DNA from: Brevibacillus sp. SYP-B805
GTDB taxonomy: Bacteria; Bacillota; Bacilli; Brevibacillales; Brevibacillaceae
Assembly (NCBI RefSeq): GCF_011059135.1
Contig: NZ_JAALGD010000003.1
Span: forward strand, 62,001 to 126,000
Direction of reading: 5' to 3'
Length of the DNA stretch: 64,000 bases
Of this stretch, positions 32,933 to 42,263 are shown in pieces. The notes beneath the pieces are model-generated. The model had not been told where the DNA came from. It made no database searches and was given only the letters and a program-made list of their open reading frames with translations. The translations under genes and the position numbers were made by a program. How positions within the stretch are numbered: position 1 is the first letter of the stretch; each line of letters begins with the position of its first letter.

Positions 32933-34724
32933 GGCCCCCACTCCTGTCCTTGCTTTCTCTATGATGCGGCAGGCTGATGGTGAACGTGGTTCCTTCCCCC
33001 AGCTTGCTTTGCACCGTAATCGTACCGCCGTGCGCTTCCACGATATTTCTGGCGATCGCCAGCCCCAATCCCGTGCCCGCCCGGCCTCTTGTCCGCGCTT
33101 TGTCCGCCTTGTAGAACCGCTCAAATACAAACGGCAGATCCTCCTGCGGGATGCCGCTTCCCGTATCGCTTACTTCAATCAGCAGCGGCTCTTCCTGCAG
33201 GGCTCTGAGGGTGACAAGTCCGCCATTGGGCGTATGGCGAAGGGCATTGTCGATCAGGTTGGTCAACACCTGCTCCATCCGGTCAGGGTCGAGATAGGCG
33301 CTCTCCCGCGCCGTCTCCATCGCCAGCTGCAGACCGATCCCCCGCTCCCGTGCCAGATTGGTGAATTTGCGCTGGATTTTCTCCAGATAGGGCTGCAGCG
33401 AGATGGTTTCCCGATGCAGTTCCAGATGCCCTGCCTCCATCCGTGCCAGATTCAGCAGTTCGTTAACCAGCTTGGACATGCGCACGGATTCATCGTAGAT
33501 AATCTTGGCCAATTCCTTGTGCTCTTCCGGCGATGCCGCGATGTTATCCATGATGGCTTCGCTGTATCCCTGCAGCATGGACAGCGGCGTGCGGAGCTCA
33601 TGCGACACGTTGGCCACGAAGTCTGTGCGCAGCTTGTCCAGTTTTCGTTCCCTGGTCATGTCCCGCAGAACGGCAACCGCGCCGCGAACCTGTTCCCCGT
33701 CATACAGCGGAACCATCAGCGTTGACCAGATCCGCCCCTGCAGCGGAATATCTTCATACACATCCTGCTCGCTCTCGGTCAACCGCTTGTACAGCGAGAA
33801 GATCGGCGCGGCTTCCCCCGGGTGCTCATACGACCAGTCCCGGAGGAAATGCTCGGCCGGCGGATTGGTTACTACGATGCTGCCCTCCGCATCGATCATG
33901 ATGACGCCGTCCACCATGCTGCTGAGGACGGTGGCCAGCTGTTCCTTCTCCTTGGATAAGGCATGCACCAGCTCGTTCAACCGGCTTGCCATCGTGTTGA
34001 AGGTGGCAGCCAGATCCCCGATTTCGTCCGTGGTGCGGATGGGAATCTCCGCATGAAATTCCCCTTCTGCAATCCGTTGGGCCGTCTGCTTCATGACACG
34101 CAGCGGATAGGTGATCCGCGACGACAGGAAGAAGGCAAACACCGTGGTCAGGATAAAGCCGATGACACCGACGACAAAAATCAGCTTGCGCACTTCCGCA
34201 ACCGTGCTGTCATAATCTTCGATCGGCTGGTACAAGATCAGGGCGCCGCGCTCGCCATCCCCGGCTGCCAGCGGGACCGCCACGGCCAAAATCTGCTGCC
34301 GGCCGTCCGGGTCGTTGAAGGCACCCGGGAACATCAGGCGCTCCGGCTTCGGATGCTCCCCGCGAATCGCCCGGTTCAAGCCCAGCTCCGGCTTCTGCAG
34401 CAATTCATCAACCGGAATGCGGGGAACCGTGGCCGGCAGCTCAAATTGACCGACCGGCTCCAACTTTTCGTTAATGGCAACAAGCCCGGTCCGGCGGGCG
34501 ACGCCCAGCGTAGCCGCCAGCTGCAGCGCCTCGTCGAGATGTTCCGTCGTTTTCAAATGGCTGGACAGCCCTTCCGCCGTCACTTGCAAATCTTCTGCCT
34601 GCTGCCGGAAGAAGTAGGTGTCAAACGATTGGACCAACAGCAGGCTGAACAAGGTGAGCACAAGCGCAAACAGGGCGATGATGGTCATCCAGAGCTTGCC
34701 GACGACACTGCGAAAAATATCCAC
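32910..34724 (-). CDS. resE: Sensor histidine kinase ResE
   Basis: ResE senses oxygen limitation and nitric oxide related signals and phosphorylates ResD. The 604-residue product has TM helices near 12-34 and 183-205 around an extracytoplasmic domain, then HAMP, PAS (about 265-370), the H-box VSHELRTPLS (phospho-His near 381), and the kinase ATP site NLIDNALRH, DTGSGIP and GTGLGLAIA. GTG 34724 follows resD by 1 nt. The downstream HAD gene overlaps it by 23 nt. Confidence 0.93.
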   Translation of the reverse strand: MDIFRSVVGKLWMTIIALFALVLTLFSLLLVQSFDTYFFRQQAEDLQVTAEGLSSHLKTTEHLDEALQLAATLGVARRTGLVAINEKLEPVGQFELPATVPRIPVDELLQKPELGLNRAIRGEHPKPERLMFPGAFNDPDGRQQILAVAVPLAAGDGERGALILYQPIEDYDSTVAEVRKLIFVVGVIGFILTTVFAFFLSSRITYPLRVMKQTAQRIAEGEFHAEIPIRTTDEIGDLAATFNTMASRLNELVHALSKEKEQLATVLSSMVDGVIMIDAEGSIVVTNPPAEHFLRDWSYEHPGEAAPIFSLYKRLTESEQDVYEDIPLQGRIWSTLMVPLYDGEQVRGAVAVLRDMTRERKLDKLRTDFVANVSHELRTPLSMLQGYSEAIMDNIAASPEEHKELAKIIYDESVRMSKLVNELLNLARMEAGHLELHRETISLQPYLEKIQRKFTNLARERGIGLQLAMETARESAYLDPDRMEQVLTNLIDNALRHTPNGGLVTLRALQEEPLLIEVSDTGSGIPQEDLPFVFERFYKADKARTRGRAGTGLGLAIARNIVEAHGGTITVQSKLGEGTTFTISLPHHRESKDRSGGHDSNDSF

Positions 34725-34725
34725 G

Positions 34726-35442
34726 TTACTTCGGCACCTCGAGCTTGTAGCCGACGCCCCAGACGGTCGCGATCATCTGGGCCGCATCCGGGGACACCCT
34801 GTTCAGCTTTTCCCGGAGCCGCTTGATATGGGTATCGACCGTGCGCAGGTCGCCGAAAAAGTCGTAATGCCACACATCTTTCAGCAGTTCTTCCCGGGTG
34901 AATACCTTGTCCGGGGAGAGCGCGAGGTAATGCAGCAGCTCATACTCCTTGGGGGTGAGGTTTACCTCCTGCCCGCTTGCCGTGACCTTGTGGGCATCAT
35001 GGTCAATCGTCAGATGGGGGAAAACCAGCACCGAATGGCTGCTGATCGAATCCGTTTTCAGATAAGCCGTGGCGGACGCGCGGCGCAAAATCGCCTTGAC
35101 GCGATACACCACTTCCCGCGGACTGAACGGCTTGACCACGTAATCATCGGCCCCTGCCTCGAAGCCGTGCACCCGGTTGGTCTCTTCCCCTTTTGCCGTC
35201 AGCATGATAATGGGCGTCGCCTTGTGTTCCCGGATGCGCTGGCACACTTCCATGCCGTCCATGCCCGGCAGCATGATGTCAAGCAGGATGATGTCGAAAT
35301 CCTCTTCCAGCGCGATCGCAACCGCCTGTTCACCATCCTCCGCCTCTTCGATCTCGAAATTTTCCCTTTCCAGATACATGCGCAAGAGTCTTCGGATTCT
35401 CTCCTCGTCATCGACGACCAGAATGCGCACTTTTTGCTCCAT
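34726..35442 (-). CDS. resD: Response regulator ResD
   Basis: ResD, an OmpR-family regulator, controls aerobic and anaerobic respiration genes. The 238-residue product has a receiver domain with VVDDEERIR, phospho-acceptor Asp in LLDIMLPG (about 54) and the Lys in VVKPFSP (about 104), and a winged helix DNA-binding domain ending DTHIKRLREKL...VWGVGYK. ATG 35442 has GAGAGGTG upstream. Downstream of resC and directly upstream of resE, as in B. subtilis. Confidence 0.94.
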   Translation of the reverse strand: MEQKVRILVVDDEERIRRLLRMYLERENFEIEEAEDGEQAVAIALEEDFDIILLDIMLPGMDGMEVCQRIREHKATPIIMLTAKGEETNRVHGFEAGADDYVVKPFSPREVVYRVKAILRRASATAYLKTDSISSHSVLVFPHLTIDHDAHKVTASGQEVNLTPKEYELLHYLALSPDKVFTREELLKDVWHYDFFGDLRTVDTHIKRLREKLNRVSPDAAQMIATVWGVGYKLEVPK

Positions 35443-35533
35443 GGCAGACACACCTCTCTCGACATGGTATGGGAAGATAGATAGACCAAAAAGCTGGTGG
35501 TCGACCAGCTTTTGCTTCCGCAACGGCAGCCGG

Positions 35534-36757
35534 TTATACGCCCGCATAGGAATGAAGGCCGGCGATAACCAGATTGACGACAACGAGCGTAATCAGGATG
35601 ATAACAAACCCGATGACGGACATCCATGCCGACTTCTCCCCCACCCAACCGCGCGACAGGCGCAGATGGAGATAGGCGCTGTAAAACAGCCAGACGATGA
35701 ACGCCCACGTCTCTTTCGGGTCCCATCCCCAGAAACGGCCCCACGCCTCCTCTGCCCAGATCATGGCAAAGATCAGGGCGCCGAGCGTAAAGACGGGGTA
35801 GCCGATGGCGATGGCGCGGTAGCTGATCTCATCCAGCAGTTCCGGCTCGATCCCCTCGACGGTCCGCTGCAGGGCGGCCCCCAGCCGCTTGCGCACCAGC
35901 AGCCGGAGTCCCCCGTACAAGACGAGTCCGGAGAGGATGGACCAGATCATCGTGTTCAGCTTGCGGGCCGCGTCTTTTCCTTCCATCCACGTTGGCGCTT
36001 CCATGAGCGGGTTCATCGGCCCCTGCTTGACGATGGTGGCGCCGGCCGGTGCGACGATCGCGGGCAAGGTATAGGTCACCTGCTGATTGACCACCTGTCC
36101 GGTATTGGTCATCTGCTGTGTCGGCAACTGGAAGACCGTGTTCTGGTCCAGGCGGGAAAACGTGGAATCCAGCACGATGAAGCCGACCAGCATCAGCACG
36201 ACGCTGAGCACGATCTCCAGCCACAGGTTGGCGCGGCTTTTCCCTTGTTGCGGAACCGTCCGCACCAGGTACATCAGACCGGCGGCAAACCCCACGGACA
36301 AAATCCCTTCCCCCAGCGCGGCTGTCGTCACGTGAATCTGCAGCCAGTAGCTCTGCAGGGCCGGGATGAGCGGGGTCGCTTCCTTGGGAAAGACATAGGC
36401 ATAGCCAAGCATCAGAATGCCGAGCGGAATCACGAACGCCCCCAGCACGGTAAGGCGGTAGATCCGATACAGGATCAGGTAGGCAAAAATGATACAGAAA
36501 TCAAGGAAGGCCATGAATTCGAACATGTTGCTGGTCGGGCTGTGTCCGCTGGCGATCCAGCGGGTCACGATGTAGCCGGCATGGGATAGAAAGCCGATGA
36601 CAGCCAGAATGTACGCCAGGCCTCCAAAACGCCGTTCATGCTCCCTGGGGTCGCGCCCGGACCATTGTTTTCCCGTCACCGCCACCACAAACAGGATGGA
36701 TGAGCATACATAGAGGATAAAAGCCGCATTGAGCAGCCAGTTGCTAATGGTGATCAA
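35534..36757 (-). CDS. resC: Cytochrome c biogenesis protein CcsB (ResC)
   Basis: ResC is the haem-handling membrane subunit of the system II cytochrome c maturation complex, together with ResB. The 407-residue protein has about eight TM helices and the haem-binding WWD-type motif WGRFWGWDPKETWAFIVW (about 338-355), with conserved His flanking it. A hydrophilic loop of about 80 residues precedes the last helices. TTG 36757 has GGGAGGG 6 nt upstream. It follows resB after 12 nt. Confidence 0.93.
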   Translation of the reverse strand: MITISNWLLNAAFILYVCSSILFVVAVTGKQWSGRDPREHERRFGGLAYILAVIGFLSHAGYIVTRWIASGHSPTSNMFEFMAFLDFCIIFAYLILYRIYRLTVLGAFVIPLGILMLGYAYVFPKEATPLIPALQSYWLQIHVTTAALGEGILSVGFAAGLMYLVRTVPQQGKSRANLWLEIVLSVVLMLVGFIVLDSTFSRLDQNTVFQLPTQQMTNTGQVVNQQVTYTLPAIVAPAGATIVKQGPMNPLMEAPTWMEGKDAARKLNTMIWSILSGLVLYGGLRLLVRKRLGAALQRTVEGIEPELLDEISYRAIAIGYPVFTLGALIFAMIWAEEAWGRFWGWDPKETWAFIVWLFYSAYLHLRLSRGWVGEKSAWMSVIGFVIILITLVVVNLVIAGLHSYAGV

Positions 36758-36769
36758 CAGTTTCCCTCC

Positions 36770-38404
36770 CTAGGACTTCCCTTTTTGCACAAGCGTGACG
36801 GGCCAATTCATCTTCGCGATGAGCAGCTCCATCTCCTTGCGCAGGCCGAACCAGTTCTTGTTGGTATGACCGGCCAGATGGAGCCTGCCGTTTTCCCACT
36901 GCACCCAGATGCGGCGATGCTGCCAGTACGTTCCCATGACGACGCCGACCATGAATATCAGCGCGCCAAAGTAGATTACCGGCACCGCCTTATCCTTGCG
37001 CACCATCAGGCCGGAGATGTCGATGAAGTCAGGCATCTTTACCTCCAGCGCATACCGGGGGTCCTTGCTGTCGCTGATGACCGTTCCGGACACATAAACC
37101 AGCTTCTCTTTGACCCCCTCCGCCGAAGCGATTTCCAGCGCAAACATCGGATTGTTGGGCTGGTTGGTCTTGGTGGCGGGTTTTCCGTCATTTCCCATGA
37201 CAAAATCGGGGAAATAATCGAGTACGCGGACGGTGATCCCTTCCGCCACCTGCTGCTCCGTCTGCGGGGCATACAGGTCCAGCTTCAGGGAGCCCACCTG
37301 CTTGTTTCCCGCCTTGCGGTCCAGCACCGCGAAGTTAAGGGCCCCCAGTTCCATCTCTTTCACGCCCGATTGGTAGATGGCCAGGTCTTCATAGATCATC
37401 GGGTGATTCACGAGGATCGGCCCTTTCGCCACCTCTGCCAGCTCCGGCTTGGCTCCCGGAAGGTCCGCATTCTTGTTCACATAGAGAACGGCGTCGGTCT
37501 GATAGGTTTTCGGAATCGCCCCGCCGTTCAGATTCAGCTTCTCCGGCATTTCGCTTTCGTCCCAGTATTCCGTCTTGTACGCCACATTTTTCACATAGTA
37601 AGGGGTTTCCGGAATCGAGACGGTTTGCCCTTCCCGCACCCAGACGAACTGATCCAGATAAAAGCCGGGGATGCTGCGCAGCAGGACACCGAAGAGGAAA
37701 ATGATCAAACCGATATGGTTAATGTACGGGCCCCATCGGCTGAAGCGGGCTTTCTCCGCCAACAGCGCGTTTTCTTCCCGGAAAAGGCGGTACCCTTTCC
37801 GGGCAAGAAAATCGGCGGCAGCCGGAAGCGCGGCGGCCGGATCAATGGACGCCTCCTCCGGCGAATTGCCATAAAGCTTCTGCCCTTTGAGAAACGACAG
37901 GTGCTGGTTCAGTCGCGGCCTGCTCAGCGCCTTGTACAGCGGGATCACGCGGTCCAGGCTGCAGATCACCAGCGAGGTGCCGATGAAAACCAGCAGGGTT
38001 TTAAACCACCAGGAGGAATACAGGTTGTGAAATCCCAGGGCATAATAGATTTCACCGATTTTCCCATAGGTTTCTCCATAGAAGCGGGCGATATCCGCTT
38101 CGGTCGACACCGGCACCGGTATGTAATCCTGCTGCGGGAAGATCGTCCCGACAGCGGAGGCAATCAGGGTGATGAGGATCAGGGCAATCGCGATCTTGAC
38201 CGACGAAAAGAAGTTCCAGATCCGGTCGATGATGGTACGGGAGTAGGTCTGGGAACGCCGGGCCATCCCCTCGTAGCGCATGTCCGGAAAGGCTGCCTGC
38301 TCCGGCTGGCCGCTCTCCTGGAAGTCTACCGGTTTCCCACAGGATTCGCACAGCATCGTCCCCACCGGATTGGTATGTCCGCATTCGCATTTACGCACGT
38401 CCAT
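36770..38404 (-). CDS. resB: Cytochrome c biogenesis protein ResB
   Basis: ResB is the second core subunit of the system II cytochrome c synthase. The 544-residue protein has an N-terminal zinc-ribbon-like segment, CECGH...CESCG (Cys6, Cys8, Cys19, Cys22), four membrane helices (about 70-90, 127-145, 215-235 and 470-490), and a large extracytoplasmic domain. ATG 38404 is chosen; GAGG lies 6 nt upstream. It lies between resA and resC, which matches the standard order. Confidence 0.93.
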   Translation of the reverse strand: MDVRKCECGHTNPVGTMLCESCGKPVDFQESGQPEQAAFPDMRYEGMARRSQTYSRTIIDRIWNFFSSVKIAIALILITLIASAVGTIFPQQDYIPVPVSTEADIARFYGETYGKIGEIYYALGFHNLYSSWWFKTLLVFIGTSLVICSLDRVIPLYKALSRPRLNQHLSFLKGQKLYGNSPEEASIDPAAALPAAADFLARKGYRLFREENALLAEKARFSRWGPYINHIGLIIFLFGVLLRSIPGFYLDQFVWVREGQTVSIPETPYYVKNVAYKTEYWDESEMPEKLNLNGGAIPKTYQTDAVLYVNKNADLPGAKPELAEVAKGPILVNHPMIYEDLAIYQSGVKEMELGALNFAVLDRKAGNKQVGSLKLDLYAPQTEQQVAEGITVRVLDYFPDFVMGNDGKPATKTNQPNNPMFALEIASAEGVKEKLVYVSGTVISDSKDPRYALEVKMPDFIDISGLMVRKDKAVPVIYFGALIFMVGVVMGTYWQHRRIWVQWENGRLHLAGHTNKNWFGLRKEMELLIAKMNWPVTLVQKGKS

Positions 38405-38416
38405 GTTTTTCCTCAC

Positions 38417-38941
38417 TCACTCCAAGATTTGCGCCACTTTCTGCGCGATGATCGCATCCGTCATTTGACCGATGTAGATCTCCTCGATCTCTCCCTCCCG
38501 ATCGATGAAGAACGTGGTCGGAATCGGGCCGATCCGATACAGCTTGGTGATCTGCAGGTCACGGTCAAGCAGGATCGGGAATTTCGCGCCATACTGTTCG
38601 ATAAACGACTGGACCGCTACAGGCGTTTCACCGATGTTCACGCCTACCACAACCAGTCCCTTGTCCTTGTTGGTTTCATACTGTTTTTGCAGGGCGGGCA
38701 TCTCCGCCTTGCAAGGCTCACACCAGCTGCCCCAGAAGTTCAGGACGACGGCCTTTCCTTTTAGATCGGACAGCTTCATGGGCGTACCGTTCAGCTGCGG
38801 CAGGCTGAAATTGGGCGCAGCATTGCCTGCCTTCACCTGATGCGGATCCTTCACAAAGCTCGTATACAAGGCAAAAACGAAAGCGATCAGCAGAACCCCG
38901 AGGATCGCTACGCGAATCGATGTCCGTTTTGTCGTGTTCAT
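38417..38941 (-). CDS. resA: Thiol-disulfide oxidoreductase ResA
   Basis: ResA reduces the haem-binding Cys of apocytochrome c on the outside of the membrane. The 174-residue protein has an N-terminal membrane anchor (about 9-27) and a thioredoxin-like domain with the redox motif GSWCEPCK (about 69-76) and the cis-Pro in IGPIPTTFFID. The ATG 38941 is preferred, although a GTG at 38953 is in frame; neither has a strong ribosome site. A perfect TATAAT lies 38 nt upstream (38979-38984, minus strand), but no good -35 accompanies it. It is the first gene of resABCDE. Confidence 0.94.
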   Translation of the reverse strand: MNTTKRTSIRVAILGVLLIAFVFALYTSFVKDPHQVKAGNAAPNFSLPQLNGTPMKLSDLKGKAVVLNFWGSWCEPCKAEMPALQKQYETNKDKGLVVVGVNIGETPVAVQSFIEQYGAKFPILLDRDLQITKLYRIGPIPTTFFIDREGEIEEIYIGQMTDAIIAQKVAQILE

Positions 38942-39044
38942 GGTTTCTGTCACCCAGTCTGCATCTTTCTATTTTTCTATTATAACGTTCCGCCAATCGC
39001 GGCTCTCTAAGAATTATGAACAGATTTTGAACGATGGGCACCGT

Positions 39045-39776
39045 CTAGCGCGCCCTCGCGGCAATCTCATCCTTGAGCCGCTGCACCTCGGCCGCTGTCA
39101 GATGGCGATAGGCGCCGCGCTTGACGCCCTCCAACGTGAGAAAGCCCAGACGTACCCTCTCCAGACTTGCCACCGGGTGGCCGATTGCCTCGCACATGCG
39201 GCGCACCTGCCGGTTCCGGCCTTCATGGATCACAATCTCCAGGAGGGCGCGGTTCCGTGCCCGATCCGTCTCCAGCAATCTGGCCTCACCGGGAGCCGTC
39301 ATCCCGTCTTCCAGCATGATGCCTGCCGCCAGCCGACGCACTTTTTCGGCCGAAGGAATGCCGATCACCCAGGCGTGATACACCTTGTCGATCTCAAAGG
39401 ACGGGTGGGCGATCCGATTGGCCAATTCCCCGTCATTGGTCAACAGCAGCAGTCCCGCCGTATCATAATCCAGCCGTCCGACCGGATAGACCCTCTCCCG
39501 GATGCCGTCCAGCAAATCGGTCACGACGCGGCGGCCTTCCGGATCGTGCAGACTGGTGATGACGCCGGTGGGCTTGTTGAGAAGAAGATAGACCGGAGCC
39601 TCCCGCTTAATGGGTTGTCCGTCCACCACGATGTCGTCCTTCGCGGGATCAACCTTGGTCCCCAGCTCCCTGACCACCGCGCCGTTCACTTTCACTCTGC
39701 CCTGGGTAATCAGCTCTTCGCATTTCCTGCGCGAAGCCACCCCCGCCTGGGCCAATATCTTTTGCAAACGCTCCAT
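39045..39776 (-). CDS. rluB: 23S rRNA pseudouridine synthase RluB
   Basis: RluB makes a pseudouridine in helix 89 of 23S rRNA. The 243-residue product has an N-terminal S4 RNA-binding domain (MERLQKILAQAGVASRRK...), and the RsuA-type catalytic block GRLDYDTAGLLLLTNDG (Asp near 102) and RNRQVRRM. The ribosome site GAAGAGGTG precedes ATG 39776. It is upstream of the res genes, as in B. subtilis. Confidence 0.94.
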   Translation of the reverse strand: MERLQKILAQAGVASRRKCEELITQGRVKVNGAVVRELGTKVDPAKDDIVVDGQPIKREAPVYLLLNKPTGVITSLHDPEGRRVVTDLLDGIRERVYPVGRLDYDTAGLLLLTNDGELANRIAHPSFEIDKVYHAWVIGIPSAEKVRRLAAGIMLEDGMTAPGEARLLETDRARNRALLEIVIHEGRNRQVRRMCEAIGHPVASLERVRLGFLTLEGVKRGAYRHLTAAEVQRLKDEIAARAR

Positions 39777-39862
39777 GCCTGTAACACCTCTTCATCATCA
39801 TACCCATTTCTATCAGTGTGGACAAGAAAAAGGAAAAAACTCCCCCATGCCGGAGAAGTTCT

Positions 39863-40396
39863 TCAGAGGAAGACGAGATAGACGACGATGATCGAGGCGA
39901 CGACGCCCGCCAGATCCGACCAGAGCCCTACTTTCAGCGCGTAGGCGCCGTTGCGGATGCCGACCGCTCCGAAATAGACGGTCAGGACATAGAGCGTCGT
40001 ATCGGTGCTGCCCTGCATCGTGGCGGCCAAACGGCCCAGCAGGGAATCGGGGCCGTAGCGGGCGATGATGTCCGTGGCGATGGCAAGCGACCCTGTGCCT
40101 GACAGAGGCCGGAGCAGCGCGATCGGCACGATCTCCCCCGGAATATGCAGCCAGTTGCACAAGGGCGCCAGCGCTTTCAGCAGGAGATCAAGCGCCCCCG
40201 ACGCGCGGAACATCGTGATGGCCACCATCATGGCGATCAGATGCGGCATGATTCTGACGGTTGTGACGAAGCCGCCCTTGGCTCCGTCGACAAAGCTCTC
40301 GTACACGGGAACCCTTCTGTGCCAGCCATAGACGAGAATAAACGAGATCAACAACGGGATCGCCCACATCGAGACGAACGAAATCCACTGATACAT
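39863..40396 (-). CDS. spmB: Spore maturation protein SpmB
   Basis: SpmB is a membrane protein needed for proper dehydration of the spore core. The 177-residue product has about five hydrophobic helices and the family's nucleoside-recognition (Gate) pattern (GGFVTTVRIMPHLIAMMVAI, SGTGSLAI and MQGSTDTTLYV). It lies 12 nt after spmA. Expression is from the spmA-dacB mother-cell unit. Confidence 0.93.
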   Translation of the reverse strand: MYQWISFVSMWAIPLLISFILVYGWHRRVPVYESFVDGAKGGFVTTVRIMPHLIAMMVAITMFRASGALDLLLKALAPLCNWLHIPGEIVPIALLRPLSGTGSLAIATDIIARYGPDSLLGRLAATMQGSTDTTLYVLTVYFGAVGIRNGAYALKVGLWSDLAGVVASIIVVYLVFL

Positions 40397-40408
40397 CCGT
40401 CTCCCCTC

Positions 40409-40999
40409 CTACGGTGCCCGTCTGTTGGCAGCACGCCGGTACCAGCGGTCCAGCAGCAGCGCGATCCCTGTGGCGGCGAACGAAGCCATCAGGGTGGAGC
40501 CGACGATCTCCACCGGATTTGCGGAGCCGTACTGCATGCGGATGGCGATCATGGTGGTCGGGATCAGGGTGATGCTGGCGGTGTTGATGGCCAACAGCGT
40601 ACACATGGCGGGCGATGCCTGCTCTTTGTTCGGGTTCAGCTTTTGCAGCTCCTGCATGGCCTTCAGCCCCATGGGCGTGGCCGCATTGCCCAGCCCGAGC
40701 AGATTGGCGCTCATGTTGGAAAGGATGTAGCCCAGCGCCGGATGCCCCTTCGGCACATCGGGAAACAGACGCCGCACGACGGGGGAAAGCGCTTTGGCCA
40801 TAAGCTCCATCAGGCCTGCCTTCTCCGCAATGCGCATGATCCCCATCCAGAAGGCGAGCACGCTTAACAGCCCGAAGCTGACGGTTACCCCCGTCTTCGC
40901 TCCTTCAAAGGCGGCCTGGTTGATCACCTCAATCTTGCCGTTGATGGCGGCCACCACCATGCTGACCACGATCAGGCCAAGCCAGATGACATTAAGCAT
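40409..40999 (-). CDS. spmA: Spore maturation protein SpmA
   Basis: SpmA acts with SpmB. The 196-residue membrane protein contains the Gate-domain motif GAKTGVTVSFGLLSVLAFWMG and NMSANLLGLGNAATPMGLKAM. CAGGAGGTG is 6 nt before ATG 40999, which lies 8 nt inside the end of dacB. Order dacB-spmA-spmB is the same as in B. subtilis. Confidence 0.94.
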   Translation of the reverse strand: MLNVIWLGLIVVSMVVAAINGKIEVINQAAFEGAKTGVTVSFGLLSVLAFWMGIMRIAEKAGLMELMAKALSPVVRRLFPDVPKGHPALGYILSNMSANLLGLGNAATPMGLKAMQELQKLNPNKEQASPAMCTLLAINTASITLIPTTMIAIRMQYGSANPVEIVGSTLMASFAATGIALLLDRWYRRAANRRAP

Positions 41000-42173
41000 G
41001 CAGGACACCTCCTGCCGCGATCCGCCATAATAGGCTCCAGAACGAATCTTCTCCCTCCCGCATGGCCTCGGATTTCAGCGTCGGAGCAGCTTCCCGCACG
41101 GACAACGGGATCCTGCCGATCAGCTGCTTGCCCAGGAAGATCTGCAGGAAGCCGACGTGCGTCCCTGCCATGGCCTCTTCCAGCCGGGGTTGGAAAAGCT
41201 GGACGCGCGAAGTGATCTGGGACGTCTCCGTATTCCGCAGCGGATAAAAAAACTCGTTCAGCGTCACCAGTTGCAGATTCTCGTCTTCAGAGGCGATCGG
41301 CACATCCGGATCGATGGTTTCTCCTTTGCTCACCACTTTCACCGGCTGGAACGTGTGAAATCCCCAGTCGAGCAGCTTCATGGAATCATCCCAGTCATCG
41401 GGCGCGTTCAGGGTAATGGCGGCCAGCTGCCGGCCGTCCCTCGTGGCGGAGGAGGCCAGGCAACGTTTGGCCAGCTTGGTGTAGCCGGTCTTGACGCCAT
41501 CCGCCCCCTTGAAGAGCTGCAGCAGCTTGTTTTTGTTCTGCAGCCGCCTCTCCCAGCTCTGTCCTTCCCAGGCGATGTTTTTCACTTTCGTGGCGACGAT
41601 CTGCCGGAAGACCGGATTTTTCAGCGCATAGGCGGAGAGCTTCACCATATCGACAGCCGTCGAGTAGTGCATATTGCTGTCGTCCAGCCCGTGCGGATTC
41701 ATGAATTGCGTATGGGTCATCCCGATGAGGGCCGCCTTCTCGTTCATCATGTGAACAAAGCCCGGCACGGAGCCGCCGACGTGGATCGCAATCGCCGTCG
41801 CCGCATCGTTGCCGGAACGGAGCATCAAGCCGTACAGCAGTTCCTCCAGCGTCAGGTGTTCCCCTTTGCGCAGATAGATGGAAGAACCCTCCACCCCGAC
41901 GGCTTCCTGAGGAATCTCCACCACATCCTGCAGATGGCCTTCCTCAATGGCGACGATGGCGGTCATGGTCTTGGTCAAGCTGGCGATGCGCATCTTTTTG
42001 TCCCCGTTCTTTTCATACAGGATGCGGCCGGAAGCAACATCGATCAATGCCGCCGCTTCCGCCGAAATGACCGGCGGTTCGTCTGCCCCCTCCGCCACTA
42101 CGGCAGAAACTGGCAGGGTGAAAAACAAAAGAAAAACGACGAGTACGCCGGATAAACGTCTCAGGTACTTCAT
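40992..42173 (-). CDS. dacB: Sporulation D-alanyl-D-alanine carboxypeptidase DacB (PBP5*)
   Basis: DacB trims cross-linkable peptides in the spore cortex. The 393-residue product has a signal peptide (cut after about residue 24), the catalytic S-x-x-K motif SLTK (about 61-64), SGN (about 118) and KTG (about 218), and a C-terminal domain ending with a hydrophobic anchor. The ATG at 42173 follows GGGGAGGA. Its neighbours spmA and spmB identify it as the sporulation-specific enzyme rather than DacA or DacF. Confidence 0.93.
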   Translation of the reverse strand: MKYLRRLSGVLVVFLLFFTLPVSAVVAEGADEPPVISAEAAALIDVASGRILYEKNGDKKMRIASLTKTMTAIVAIEEGHLQDVVEIPQEAVGVEGSSIYLRKGEHLTLEELLYGLMLRSGNDAATAIAIHVGGSVPGFVHMMNEKAALIGMTHTQFMNPHGLDDSNMHYSTAVDMVKLSAYALKNPVFRQIVATKVKNIAWEGQSWERRLQNKNKLLQLFKGADGVKTGYTKLAKRCLASSATRDGRQLAAITLNAPDDWDDSMKLLDWGFHTFQPVKVVSKGETIDPDVPIASEDENLQLVTLNEFFYPLRNTETSQITSRVQLFQPRLEEAMAGTHVGFLQIFLGKQLIGRIPLSVREAAPTLKSEAMREGEDSFWSLLWRIAAGGVLHA

Positions 42174-42214
42174 AACGTCCTCCCCATCGTTTGGCAAAAT
42201 GAACCGATTGGTAC

Positions 42215-42223
42215 AAGTATATG
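42215..42223 (-). promoter_or_regulatory. Possible sigma-E -10 element before dacB
   Basis: On the minus strand CATATACTT is close to the sigma-E -10 pattern CATACAMT, about 42 nt upstream of the ATG. I cannot see a clear -35. dacB is sigma-E dependent in B. subtilis. Confidence 0.3.
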
Positions 42224-42263
42224 GAGACAAGACGTCGGTTAGTACCGCTACGTTGCCGGGGTA

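Noticed and set aside
36770-38404. N-terminal zinc ribbon of ResB as a novelty
   Set aside because: To my knowledge ResB proteins of Bacillales usually start with this CxC/CxxC segment, so it is not unusual.
36785-38764. 659-codon open frame opposite resB and resA
   Set aside because: No domain can be recognised, and both minus-strand genes are certain.
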